64,000 bases of DNA from assembly GCA_903837785.1 (NCBI GenBank), contig CAILVY010000362.1, positions 31,616 to 95,615 of the forward strand. Direction: 5' to 3'. The position numbers were made by a program, and so were the translations under genes. Origin of the DNA: Candidatus Hydrogenedentota bacterium (GTDB lineage Bacteria > Hydrogenedentota > Hydrogenedentia > Hydrogenedentales > CAILVY01). This document shows, one piece after another, positions 8,776 through 18,158 of this stretch (the first letter of the stretch is position 1; every line of letters begins with the position of its first letter). A model generated the notes under the pieces. That model was given only the letters and a program-made list of their open reading frames with translations, had not been told where the DNA came from and searched no databases.

Positions 8776-10800
8776 ATGAACGGAAGAATCTCCTTGAGAG
8801 TGGTCGCCGCGGGAGTGCTCAGCCTTGCCGCGTGGCATGCCGGCGCTGAATCGGGCCCTTGGCCGGTGGATAAGGCCTGGGCGTGGTACGGCAAGCAGGC
8901 GTGGGTCTGCGGTTTCAATTACGTCCCGAGCACGGCCTGTAACACGACGGAATTCTGGAGCGCGGAGACCTTTGATGAAGCAGTCATCGGACGGGAACTC
9001 GCCTGGGCCCGCGACCTGGGTTTCAACTCCTGCCGTGTCTTCGTGCAGTATCTCGTCTGGAAGAACGATCCGAACGGACTGAAGACGCGCTTTGACCGCT
9101 TCCTTTCCCTCGCGAACAAGAACGGCATCACAGTGGTTCCCGTGCTCTTCGATGATTGCACGTTTGGCGATCCGCCTGTGACCGAGCCTTATCTCGGGAA
9201 ACAGCGGGAACCGATTCCCGGCATGATCCTGCCCAGTTGGACGCCCAGTCCCGGCCTGAGCGCGGTCACAAATCACGACACATGGCCGGACCTGCGGGCG
9301 TATGTCGAGGACCTTGCCGGCGCCTTCGGAAGAGACGCGCGGGTGCTCTTCTGGGACCTCTACAACGAGCCGGGCAATTCGGGGATGGGCGACCAGTCGC
9401 TGCCCCTGGCCGAAGCCGCCTTCGCGTGGGCACGCAACGCGCACCCCGAACAGCCGCTCACGATCGCACTCTGGGCGAAGATGGATGCCATGAACGAGAA
9501 GCTCCGGGCGCTTTCCGATGTGATCACGTATCACGCCTATACGGACCTCGCAGGCATGAAGGCCGCCATCGCCGGCCACAAGGCGCAGGGCCGGCCGCTG
9601 ATTTGTTCGGAATGGATGTCTCGCCATCTCGGCAGCCGTTGGGACACGGACCTGCCGCTGTTCAAGCAGGAACGAATCGGCTGCTATTGCTGGGGGCTCG
9701 TCAATGGCCGAACGCAAGCCCAATTCGCCTGGAATTCGAAGAAAGGCGACCCGGAGCCCAAGATTTGGTTCCATGATCTCTTTCACGCAGACGGCACGCC
9801 CTACGACGCGAAGGAAGTGGAACTGATAAAGAGTGTGTGCGTAGGGTCCATGGGAAGCAACGGAGCGGCGCCGGCCCCCTTGTTTGTCGACCCCGTCTAC
9901 GACGGCGCCGCGGACCCCACCCTAATCTGGAACCGGCAGGAGAAGACGTGGTGGATCTTCTACACGAGCCGCCGCGCCAATCAGAGCAACGAGCCCGGCG
10001 TGCGCTGGTGCCATCAGACCGATATCGGCATTGCCGTGTCGCCGGACGGCGGCCATAGCTGGCAATATCACGGCACGGCCCGCGGTCTCGCGTTTGAAGA
10101 AGGGCCAAACACGTGGTGGGCCCCCGAACTCATTTGGCACGCCGATGTGTACCACATGTTCGTCAGCTACGTGCCCGGGGTCCACGATGACTGGTCCGGA
10201 GACCGCTTCATCCTCCATTACACGAGCGGCAATCTCCTTGACTGGAAATTCGAGGGGAAGCTCCCGCTGTCCAGCAACCGCGTAATTGACCCGTGTGTAT
10301 TTCGCCTTCCCGACGGCACCTGGCGAATGTGGTACAAGGACGAGGCGGACGATTCACACATATACGCCGCCGAAAGCCCCGATCTCTCCGCGTGGAAAGT
10401 GACCGGTCCCGCGGAGACAAGCCGCGGACAAGAGGCGCCGAATGTTTTTCGCCTTGGCGGGTGTTTCTGGCTCGTGACGGACAGCGGCGGCCTCAATTTC
10501 TATCGCTCGGGGGACTTGAAACATTGGGAGGACCAGGGAGCATTCATGCGGGAGCCGGGCGCGCGCAAGGACGACCACTATGTCGCGCAGCATCCCGACA
10601 TCGTCGTGCTCGATGATGCTGCCTATGCCATCTACTTCGTGCATCCCTTCGGAAAGAAACACGTGAAGCCGGGCAAGCATCGTTCCGTTCTTCAGATGGC
10701 CAAGCTGGAATGCCGTGATGGCAGACTGACGGCTGTTCGGGACGAGCCGTTCGCAATCGATTTGAAACCGCCCAAGGAGGGGCGCTACCACGGCGAATAG
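8776..10800 (+). CDS. Secreted GH5-like (GH-A clan) glycosidase fused to GH43/GH32-like five-bladed beta-propeller domain
   Basis: ATG 8776 with upstream GGGAG; signal peptide MNGRISLRVVAAGVLSLAAWHAGA. LFWDLYNEPGN and LICSEWMSRHLG in the TIM barrel. FVDPVYDGAADPTLIWNRQEKTWWIFYTSRR in the propeller. Confidence 0.8.
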   Translation: MNGRISLRVVAAGVLSLAAWHAGAESGPWPVDKAWAWYGKQAWVCGFNYVPSTACNTTEFWSAETFDEAVIGRELAWARDLGFNSCRVFVQYLVWKNDPNGLKTRFDRFLSLANKNGITVVPVLFDDCTFGDPPVTEPYLGKQREPIPGMILPSWTPSPGLSAVTNHDTWPDLRAYVEDLAGAFGRDARVLFWDLYNEPGNSGMGDQSLPLAEAAFAWARNAHPEQPLTIALWAKMDAMNEKLRALSDVITYHAYTDLAGMKAAIAGHKAQGRPLICSEWMSRHLGSRWDTDLPLFKQERIGCYCWGLVNGRTQAQFAWNSKKGDPEPKIWFHDLFHADGTPYDAKEVELIKSVCVGSMGSNGAAPAPLFVDPVYDGAADPTLIWNRQEKTWWIFYTSRRANQSNEPGVRWCHQTDIGIAVSPDGGHSWQYHGTARGLAFEEGPNTWWAPELIWHADVYHMFVSYVPGVHDDWSGDRFILHYTSGNLLDWKFEGKLPLSSNRVIDPCVFRLPDGTWRMWYKDEADDSHIYAAESPDLSAWKVTGPAETSRGQEAPNVFRLGGCFWLVTDSGGLNFYRSGDLKHWEDQGAFMREPGARKDDHYVAQHPDIVVLDDAAYAIYFVHPFGKKHVKPGKHRSVLQMAKLECRDGRLTAVRDEPFAIDLKPPKEGRYHGE

Positions 10801-10857
10801 TGAATCACCCGGAAGTGCAGCGGACGAAAACATGAGGCGAGCCAACGCGGGGCGGCT

Positions 10858-12765
10858 TCATTCCAGCAGCTTGACGGCATCGGCCTCGCGTCTGCGCGGC
10901 GCGGCGAGTGCAAGCGGCGAAGCCCGGCGACTTCCACCGTCGCCATTCCGGGAACTCGTACCGCGATCAACCACCGAGATGAGCTCATGGACAAGCGTGT
11001 CCAATTCCTTCGCCTGCGCGGAGAGTTCCTCGCTGGCTGATGCCGTCTCTTCCGAGGTGGCCGAGTTGCCGTGAGTGACCTCCTCCAGGGCGGACATTGC
11101 CGTGCTGACCTGCGATATGCCCAGGGACTGCTCCTTAGTGGCGGTCGCAATCTCCGCGAGCAATGCTCCAACCTTGTCGGCGCTCTGCTGAATCGAAGCG
11201 AGGAACTTTGCCACCTCGCCGGTTACGCGGACGCCCCGGTCGGCATTGCGCTGGGATTCCTCTATCAATGTCGATGTGTCCTTCGCTGAATGGGCGCAAC
11301 GCTGGGCCAGGCTGCGCACCTCCTCCGCGACGACCGCGAAGCCTTTCCCGACTTCCCCGGCACGCGCCGCCTCGACCGCCGCGTTCAAGGCCAGGAGATT
11401 TGTCTGGAAGGCCACTTCGTCTATCGTCTTGACAATCCGCGCCGTCTGATCGGACGAACGCTTGATCTCTCCGATCGTGTCCGACATTTGCTGCATCGCG
11501 GTGCTCCCCTCTGACAACATGGATTTGACCTCCGCCATGAGTTGATCCGCCGCACCCGCGTTGTCCGCGTTCCGAGTCGTCATCGAAGACAATTCCTCAA
11601 TCGACGACGCCGTCGTTTCGAGTGACGAGGCCGATTGGCAAGCGCCGTTAGCCATGTGCTGGCTCGACTGTGCGACCTCGTCTGACGCCGCCGCGAGTTG
11701 GACCGAGCCTTCGCGCAACGATGCAATGACCCCTTGGATGGGCCTAACAATGCTGCGTGTGATGAGCCAGCCCAGGACCGTTCCCAGCAGCACGCCGGCG
11801 ATGGCCAATCCAAGCACCACCTGGGTCACCACCCGCTGCATCGCGTCTGCGCGAGTTACCGCCGCGGTCTTTGCCGGATCGATCACCTCCGTCATGGCCT
11901 TCTCGAGCTTTGCCAGCAGATCGTGCGTGGCTGAAGTCACACGCGTTTCCGCCGCCAGCATGGCGACCACGCTATCGTGGAAGTCGCCGCTCAGATCAGC
12001 GTATTCCTTCAGGCGCCCCTCGATGCGGTCCGCTGCGGCCTTCATTTCGCTTTCGCCATCCAATGTCTGGCGCCATTCGGACAACCCATCGGACGCCTTC
12101 TGCTGCGCATCCTGAAATGCCGCCCACTTCTCCTCCGTCCGGGTTTCGGCGTAGTCATGCGCGGAAGTCTGAAGCCGGAGCGCGTTCGCGATGACAGACT
12201 CGTTCATGATCATGTCAATGTCGCCCCATTTCTTCATCTCCGGCACGTCTTTCCGCTCGCTCGAAGTCAGTTTGGCCGGGTCAATCACCTTCTTCATCGT
12301 AGCGTCCAGATCCGCGAGGCAGTCGGTGATTATGGCGTCCCATTTCTCACGAATCCCGCTCTGTTCTTCCTGGCGCGCACGATACTCATCCGCCAGTTTC
12401 CGATAGCCAGATACGAGCCCGGCGATGTCTGAAGAACCCGTGGCGAGTTCCGCATGGGAGCTGGCCAGCGCCGTCCAGTCGTTTGCGCCGCCCTCCGCCG
12501 CGTCGATGGCTTCATGGAGCCGGGCCAGCGTCGTCGTGCCTGGCGAGGCCTTGTACCCCGCCAGAGCGACCTGCAATTGAAATGCCGGCTGAATCACCCG
12601 TTCGTTCATGACCGCGTCGATATGCCCCCACTCGGCGTATAGAAGCAGATTGCCGCGCGCTTGCGTCACGCCAAACCATCCTACGAGCCCCAAGACGGCC
12701 GCGATCGCGACCAGCAGGCCAAAGCCCAACGCCATTTTTGCTGACATCCTCAAGTGCTTGAACAC
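10858..12765 (-). CDS. Methyl-accepting chemotaxis protein
   Basis: Signature IDEVAFQTNLLALNAAVEAARAGEVGKGFAVVAEEVRSLAQR. N-terminal TM, helical periplasmic domain, second TM plus HAMP. Likely GTG start at 12765 with GGGAGGGG upstream; the ORF track extends to 13005. Confidence 0.93.
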   Translation of the reverse strand: MFKHLRMSAKMALGFGLLVAIAAVLGLVGWFGVTQARGNLLLYAEWGHIDAVMNERVIQPAFQLQVALAGYKASPGTTTLARLHEAIDAAEGGANDWTALASSHAELATGSSDIAGLVSGYRKLADEYRARQEEQSGIREKWDAIITDCLADLDATMKKVIDPAKLTSSERKDVPEMKKWGDIDMIMNESVIANALRLQTSAHDYAETRTEEKWAAFQDAQQKASDGLSEWRQTLDGESEMKAAADRIEGRLKEYADLSGDFHDSVVAMLAAETRVTSATHDLLAKLEKAMTEVIDPAKTAAVTRADAMQRVVTQVVLGLAIAGVLLGTVLGWLITRSIVRPIQGVIASLREGSVQLAAASDEVAQSSQHMANGACQSASSLETTASSIEELSSMTTRNADNAGAADQLMAEVKSMLSEGSTAMQQMSDTIGEIKRSSDQTARIVKTIDEVAFQTNLLALNAAVEAARAGEVGKGFAVVAEEVRSLAQRCAHSAKDTSTLIEESQRNADRGVRVTGEVAKFLASIQQSADKVGALLAEIATATKEQSLGISQVSTAMSALEEVTHGNSATSEETASASEELSAQAKELDTLVHELISVVDRGTSSRNGDGGSRRASPLALAAPRRREADAVKLLE

Positions 12766-12990
12766 GCCTGACCCCTCCCATGCCATCACGCACACTCGGT
12801 CAACCTTTGCCCATGGATGCCGAGGCATACACTGAATGCGCGTGTTTGCCCTCTGTTGCTTGTCCATGACGCGGCCTTGACGCCTGCCCTTAACTACCCA
12901 TTCTTTGAACATCCCTTGATGTTCTATTGTTCCCGCACACCCGAGGTTTCGTGTGGCTACTCCGGGCCGGGAGCGGAAAGGAGACATGGA

Positions 12991-13027
12991 AGGCCCCATC
13001 TTCATCCACGCGATAAAGATGGGGCCT
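12991..13027 (-). terminator. Stem-loop downstream of the multicopper oxidase/LRR gene
   Basis: Perfect 12-bp inverted repeat AGGCCCCATCTT (12991-13002) / AAGATGGGGCCT (13016-13027) with a 13-nt loop, 20 bp after the stop at 13047. No clear U-tract. Confidence 0.6.
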
Positions 13028-13046
13028 GTCGTGTCTTACACAGAGG

Positions 13047-16000
13047 CTAGGCGTGCAGCTTCCGTCTGCGCGCCAGCATCAGCATGCTGGCCACCGAGGC
13101 AATGAGCAGGACGTCGCCCCAGGGCTGGCCGCCAGTCACACTGGCTGCCGCCGCCTTTTGAGCAACGTAGGTGCCCGTCGCCGTGGTGGTTTGATCCGCA
13201 GTGATCGTGACCGTCTGGTTGACCGGCGTGGTCCAAGGCTTGCCTTGTCCTCCGAAGCATCCGAAGAACGGCGCTTCCTGAGAAATGGCCTTGAATTCGA
13301 GCGTGTGCTGGCCAACCGCGAGACCCGAGAGCGTCATCCCGCTGCTCATCCAGGCGCCGCCATCGACCCGCCACTTCGCGCCATCTTCCCGGGCATCCGC
13401 GGGTTCGATGGTCACCATCAGCGATCCGGATTGCTCGCCTTCACCCTCGCCTTCGCCTTCGCCTTCGCCTTCCGCCGCGACCGCCGCGCCACCGCAGGAA
13501 CCGTCCGTAATGACAGTCACCTCGTTTGCCTCGATCTCGGGGACGTCCGTCGACGCTGCTTCGGCGTCCAACGGATCATCCGTGAGGTTCAGCAACGGGC
13601 TCAAGCCGACACAGTCGCTGTGCATGTCGAGCAAGTTCTCCGCCACACTGTCTTCGGCCACCTGCAAGGCGCCGAACTTTGTGGCCGCTGCCAGCCCGGC
13701 AATGCTGCTGACCTGGTTCTGCGCCAGGTTCAGCCAGAACATCTCGCCGGAGGGCAGGTTCGCCGGAACCGCGGACATGCCATTTCCAGAGAGGTCCAGT
13801 TGGCGCAGCCGGGATTCGGCCGACAACACCGGCAGATCGCTGATGTTATTGCCCGCCAAGCCAACGTATTCGAGGCTCGGAAGGTCCGCGAGCACCGACG
13901 CGTCAGATACGCCCGCGCTCTCCGCGCGCAACTGGATCAGGCCCGGCAACCCGGCCACCGAGCTGAGAACGCTGAACTTGCCGCCGCGCAGGATGAGATA
14001 CAGAAGACTCTGCGCACGGCCCGCCAGGAAGCTCATGTCGCTCACCTGGTTCGAAGAAACGCCCAACGCCTGCAGCGCCGGCCACGTGTCGAGCATGCTC
14101 TGGATGTTGCCCGACGGATTCCCGTCCACCCGGAGCATGGTGAGTGAATCGATGGCCGCCAGCGGGCTCAGGTCGCTGATCTGGTTGTCCGCGATGAACA
14201 AGGCTTCCAGCGGCAGTGCACCGATGCCTGCGACCGAGGTCAACTGGTTCCGGTTCAGCGCCAGGGCTTTCAGGCTCGTCAGCCCCACAATGTCCGACAG
14301 GGTCGCCAGGTTCACATTGTGCGCTTCGAGCTCTTCCAGCTTGTTCAGCGCCCCGACTCCGGGAAGCCCCGGAAGCGGATTGTCCGACACGTCCAGATGC
14401 TCGAGCGTGATCATGCCCGCGATTTCCGTGAACGACGTGATCGCATTGCCTTCCACTTCGAGTTCGGCCAGGGCCGGCAGGTTCGCCGCGCCGCCGATCG
14501 ATGTCAGCAAGTTGCTGCGAACTTCCAGTGTCGTCAGCTTGGTCAACGCGCTCATATCCGGCAGGGTGGTCAGCGCATTGTAGCTGGCTTCCAGGTACTC
14601 GAGGTTCACGAAGTTCTCAATCCCCGACAGATCGCTGATCCCGCTGTGGGACAGGTCAAGCGACGTGATGGGTTCCACGTCCGTATCGAGGATATCCCCG
14701 TCCAGGATGTTCAGGGCGATCCGCACGGACGCCTCGAAATTCCAGTCCGCGAACGTGATGGGCTGGCCGGTCGCCGCCGAGGCGCTGACCGCGTCCGCTC
14801 GCGCCGACTTGACCGGCAGGGTAGTGGCAATCAGCACGTTCGTGGGTGCGCTTGTGCCGTCGAGGTTGTACGCAACGATTCGGTACATGTACGTCGTGTT
14901 CAATTTCAACGGCGTGTTCGTGAACGTGACGGTGTTTGCCGGCAGGCGGGCAATCGTCGCCCACACGCCCAGCAGGCTCACCCGCTGCACATAGAACGCC
15001 GTCTCATTCAGCGAGTTGTCCTTCCACGACATCGTGATCGACGTGCCGAGAACCGCCGTCTGCACCAGGTTCGACGGAGCCGCCGCCAGTTGGCCGCGCG
15101 TTGTGACTTTGGCCGCGGGCGAGGCCAGGGAGGGGCCGGCGCCGTTGCTCGCCGTTACGTGGTAGTAATAGAGGGTCTTCGGAAGCGGCGTCGTATCCGT
15201 GAACGTGGTCGTGTTCGCAGGCACCACAAACGGCGTCAGGCCCAGGGTGAACAGGGCGTCGGTGGCCCGCGTCACGGTGAAGCCCGTCTCGTTGTCGGAG
15301 CGATCAAGCCAGGTGATCGTCACCGAGGGCGGAGTCGGACTGAGGGGCGCCGCCGTGGCCGTCAGGTTCGAAGGCGGCGCCGGCACGGCATCCGTGATGG
15401 CAATGGCCGGGGAGGGGGCAGCACTGCCCACCCCGTTAATCGACACGACGCGATAACTGTACGTTGTGCCCGCCACCGCAGTCAGATCGCTGTACGTCGT
15501 CACGTTCGAGGCGACCGTCGCCAAGGCGGTGTACGCTCCGGCCACGCCGGCCACGACCGTCGCCCGTTCGATCCGGAAGCTCGTCTGGGTGCCGGCCGGC
15601 ACCGTCCACGCCAGATTGATCTGTGTCGCGCTGAACAACGTGGCGGTCACACTGGTCACGGCGGGAGGCAGCACCATCAGCACCAGCGGGCGCATCATGT
15701 CTGCTTCTTCGTGACCGAGGATGTGGCAGTGGTAAACATACTCCCACTCGAAATTGTACAGTGGGTTGGGATTGAGCACCGGGTCAATCACGCTGCCCAA
15801 AGGGCCGGTCGTTGGCATCATCGGGTCCAGCGGCCGGATACTGTCGGGAACGGCGAAGGGCAGGATGGGCACCATCGGACGGAACGCAACGACGACGTTC
15901 TCCATCGGGTTCATCCGGAGGGTTTCCTTCCAGCCTTGGTCCCGTGGGTCGACCGGAAGCACGTTGCCGGCCCAGTCAATCCGGTTGATCACCTGCACTT

Positions 16001-18158
16001 CAAACAGGTGGAAGTGCAACGGATGATTGTCCACACAATTGTTCACAACCATCCAGACTTGGGGTTGGCCGGGAATGAGGAATTCTTGCGGCGCTTCTGT
16101 GTACGCATGCGGCGTGATCGTCCAACCCATGACCGGATCGTACACCCCATTCCCAAGCAGGACCGTGCCGCGTCCATAGGCGTCGGTCCCCATCTCAATG
16201 GTCTTCACCTCGATCGGCAGGGTGAGCGCGCCCACGGGCAACGAAACGGTCGTGCCGTTGGCGGTGATGCCCGGGGCGACCAGCGGCGCCGGTTGCCCGG
16301 CCGTAAAGGCCGCAGGCAACTGCGTCTGCAAGGCCGCCAGCGTCGTCGCGTGGTCCGGATATAGCGCCGAATCTGCGGGCAGAGTCCCCGTCGGGGCGAT
16401 GACGCGGAACTGCATCAGGGTGCGCATGTTCGGCCCCATACCTGGCAAGGTCGAGGGCGCGCCGCCTGCCGGCGTCTGATCGAGATTGCCCGTATAGTAG
16501 TCATAGCGCGGGTCGCCCGCCGGCGTCGGGGCCGGGCAATCGTTGTACAGGATCAGGTTCTCGCCGGGCACGCATGCCGAAAAATCGACGATGATGTCGG
16601 CGCGTTCCGCCGGCATCAGGATCATGTTGCTCTGATTGACCAGGCCCATCGTGGGACTACCCACGGCCGTGTCCCAGCCAATCTGCACCGGCGGGTTGTT
16701 CAGTTCCACCGGCGCCGGCAGGAAGCCCGCCTCGTTGGCGATCTGAATGAACGCCGGGGGGATCGGCGCCACTAAGTCGGCTTCACCCGCCAGTGGGTCT
16801 GCAATCACGTGTGTGACGGGGTCCGGCGCCGCCATGGATTGCGCCCAATACAACTGCAGGTTGAACACGCGATCATTGCAGGCATTGAGCAGCCGGAACC
16901 GGTAGCGGCGCGGCTCCACATTCAGGAAGGGATAGGCCGTGCCATTGATGACCGGCGTGTCCATGAACGCTTCGGGTACGAAGGAAATGGCTGGCAGTGG
17001 GAGGGCGGCCGGCATCGGAGGCCACATACCGGGAGCGTAGTCCCAGCGGCCCATCGGATTGAGCAGGCCGGTGGCAAACTGGTTCGGCTGGAAGACGTGC
17101 GGGAACCACAGGTTGCCCATTCCGCCCCAATTGACCGTGTCCCACAGGGGATCGTTCGCGGCCACCGACACGGGATCGGGCACGAAAGTCTTGTCTTGGA
17201 GAATGAGAGGAATTTGAACGGAAGGAATCAAGCCTGCGGTGACCAGGCCTTGCTCGGTCGGGTCTTGGACCAGATACCCGGCGGCCACGCCGGCATATAC
17301 GTTCAGCCGGGTGATGCCCCACGCATGATCGTGATAGAACATCAATCGCGCACTCTGCTGGTTCGTCCAGTAGTACGTGCTCGCGCCGGGACCCGGATCA
17401 TTCGTCGCGCCAACCGTGCCGGCCGGCACTATCGCATGCGTCACGGGATCAAACCACATGTCCGGAACATTCTGACAGGCCACGCCCTTCGGATACGAGG
17501 TCACCTCCCCAGCGGGGGTGACCCACTGATGCGGTGTGCCGTCGCTGATCCACGGCGAGAACCCGCCGTGCAGGTGGACATCCGAACGGTTCTGCGTGAA
17601 CATCTCCATCATGCCGGGCATGCCCGGCATCGGGACGGGCCCCATGCCGGCGCCCATGAGCGTCGTGTCCACCGGGATGAACAAGTTGCCTGCCGCGCCC
17701 GTCGGAAGCATGTTCACGAACTTGACGCGCACCGCACGGTCCTTCTGGGCGATGATGAGCGGGCCTAGGTAATGCGCCGGGGCGGGCGCAACCGTGTTCG
17801 CGCCCAAGGCGTCCGTACCCAGGTTCAACTGCACGTAGCCGCGCAGCTTCGTCCCGGTCACCGGCAGGTCCGAGTGCATCCTTTCGGTGTACTGGACCAG
17901 GCCGATCTCGTAGTAGTCCGATCCCGGAAACGTAATCGTATCCGGGGTCGCGACCGGGATGAACTGCCCCAGGTTGTTCGCACCCGCAGCCCCAAGGCCC
18001 GGCAGTGAATCCACGAACTTCCGCAGGGGCGGACTGTTCAGATAATTGGGCAACGCCAGATTCGGCGCCGGAGGCACCTGGCCTGCCGCTTCAAAGAGTC
18101 CCCAGGAAAAGACAATCACCATTAAACACAACATCACACCACACTTTTTCGGAAACAT
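13047..18158 (-). CDS. Secreted multicopper oxidase with three fibronectin type III domains, an internalin-like LRR domain, an EGEGEGE linker and a C-terminal TM/Arg anchor
   Basis: Copper-site motifs HLHGGFSPWISDG, YHDHAWG, HPLHFHLFEV, HCHILGHEEADMM. FnIII repeats (PSNLTATA..., PSNLVQTA...). Many LRRs (LTSLKALALNRNQLTSVAGIGALP). C-terminus VLLIASVASMLMLARRRKLHA. Signal peptide at the N-terminus. Confidence 0.9.
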   Translation of the reverse strand: MFPKKCGVMLCLMVIVFSWGLFEAAGQVPPAPNLALPNYLNSPPLRKFVDSLPGLGAAGANNLGQFIPVATPDTITFPGSDYYEIGLVQYTERMHSDLPVTGTKLRGYVQLNLGTDALGANTVAPAPAHYLGPLIIAQKDRAVRVKFVNMLPTGAAGNLFIPVDTTLMGAGMGPVPMPGMPGMMEMFTQNRSDVHLHGGFSPWISDGTPHQWVTPAGEVTSYPKGVACQNVPDMWFDPVTHAIVPAGTVGATNDPGPGASTYYWTNQQSARLMFYHDHAWGITRLNVYAGVAAGYLVQDPTEQGLVTAGLIPSVQIPLILQDKTFVPDPVSVAANDPLWDTVNWGGMGNLWFPHVFQPNQFATGLLNPMGRWDYAPGMWPPMPAALPLPAISFVPEAFMDTPVINGTAYPFLNVEPRRYRFRLLNACNDRVFNLQLYWAQSMAAPDPVTHVIADPLAGEADLVAPIPPAFIQIANEAGFLPAPVELNNPPVQIGWDTAVGSPTMGLVNQSNMILMPAERADIIVDFSACVPGENLILYNDCPAPTPAGDPRYDYYTGNLDQTPAGGAPSTLPGMGPNMRTLMQFRVIAPTGTLPADSALYPDHATTLAALQTQLPAAFTAGQPAPLVAPGITANGTTVSLPVGALTLPIEVKTIEMGTDAYGRGTVLLGNGVYDPVMGWTITPHAYTEAPQEFLIPGQPQVWMVVNNCVDNHPLHFHLFEVQVINRIDWAGNVLPVDPRDQGWKETLRMNPMENVVVAFRPMVPILPFAVPDSIRPLDPMMPTTGPLGSVIDPVLNPNPLYNFEWEYVYHCHILGHEEADMMRPLVLMVLPPAVTSVTATLFSATQINLAWTVPAGTQTSFRIERATVVAGVAGAYTALATVASNVTTYSDLTAVAGTTYSYRVVSINGVGSAAPSPAIAITDAVPAPPSNLTATAAPLSPTPPSVTITWLDRSDNETGFTVTRATDALFTLGLTPFVVPANTTTFTDTTPLPKTLYYYHVTASNGAGPSLASPAAKVTTRGQLAAAPSNLVQTAVLGTSITMSWKDNSLNETAFYVQRVSLLGVWATIARLPANTVTFTNTPLKLNTTYMYRIVAYNLDGTSAPTNVLIATTLPVKSARADAVSASAATGQPITFADWNFEASVRIALNILDGDILDTDVEPITSLDLSHSGISDLSGIENFVNLEYLEASYNALTTLPDMSALTKLTTLEVRSNLLTSIGGAANLPALAELEVEGNAITSFTEIAGMITLEHLDVSDNPLPGLPGVGALNKLEELEAHNVNLATLSDIVGLTSLKALALNRNQLTSVAGIGALPLEALFIADNQISDLSPLAAIDSLTMLRVDGNPSGNIQSMLDTWPALQALGVSSNQVSDMSFLAGRAQSLLYLILRGGKFSVLSSVAGLPGLIQLRAESAGVSDASVLADLPSLEYVGLAGNNISDLPVLSAESRLRQLDLSGNGMSAVPANLPSGEMFWLNLAQNQVSSIAGLAAATKFGALQVAEDSVAENLLDMHSDCVGLSPLLNLTDDPLDAEAASTDVPEIEANEVTVITDGSCGGAAVAAEGEGEGEGEGEGEQSGSLMVTIEPADAREDGAKWRVDGGAWMSSGMTLSGLAVGQHTLEFKAISQEAPFFGCFGGQGKPWTTPVNQTVTITADQTTTATGTYVAQKAAAASVTGGQPWGDVLLIASVASMLMLARRRKLHA
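13436..13472. repeat. Hexanucleotide (CTTCGC)n-like tandem repeat encoding the EGEGEGEGE linker
   Basis: GCCTTCACCCTCGCCTTCGCCTTCGCCTTCGCCTTCC read directly; on the minus strand it encodes EGEGEGEGEGE. Confidence 0.9.

Noticed and set aside
8446-9786. 446-aa minus-strand ORF overlapping the GH5-like gene start
   Set aside because: Conflicts with the signal peptide and RBS of the plus-strand gene at 8776 and has no family features.
13436-13472. Short tandem repeat as a possible CRISPR or mobile-element scar
   Set aside because: It is an in-frame hexamer repeat encoding the EG linker, with no spacers or flanking inverted repeats.
14319-16364. 681-aa plus-strand ORF antisense to the MCO/LRR gene
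   Set aside because: Arg/His-rich low-complexity translation with no family features; the minus strand encodes an obvious MCO-FnIII-LRR protein. Shadow ORF of high-GC DNA.
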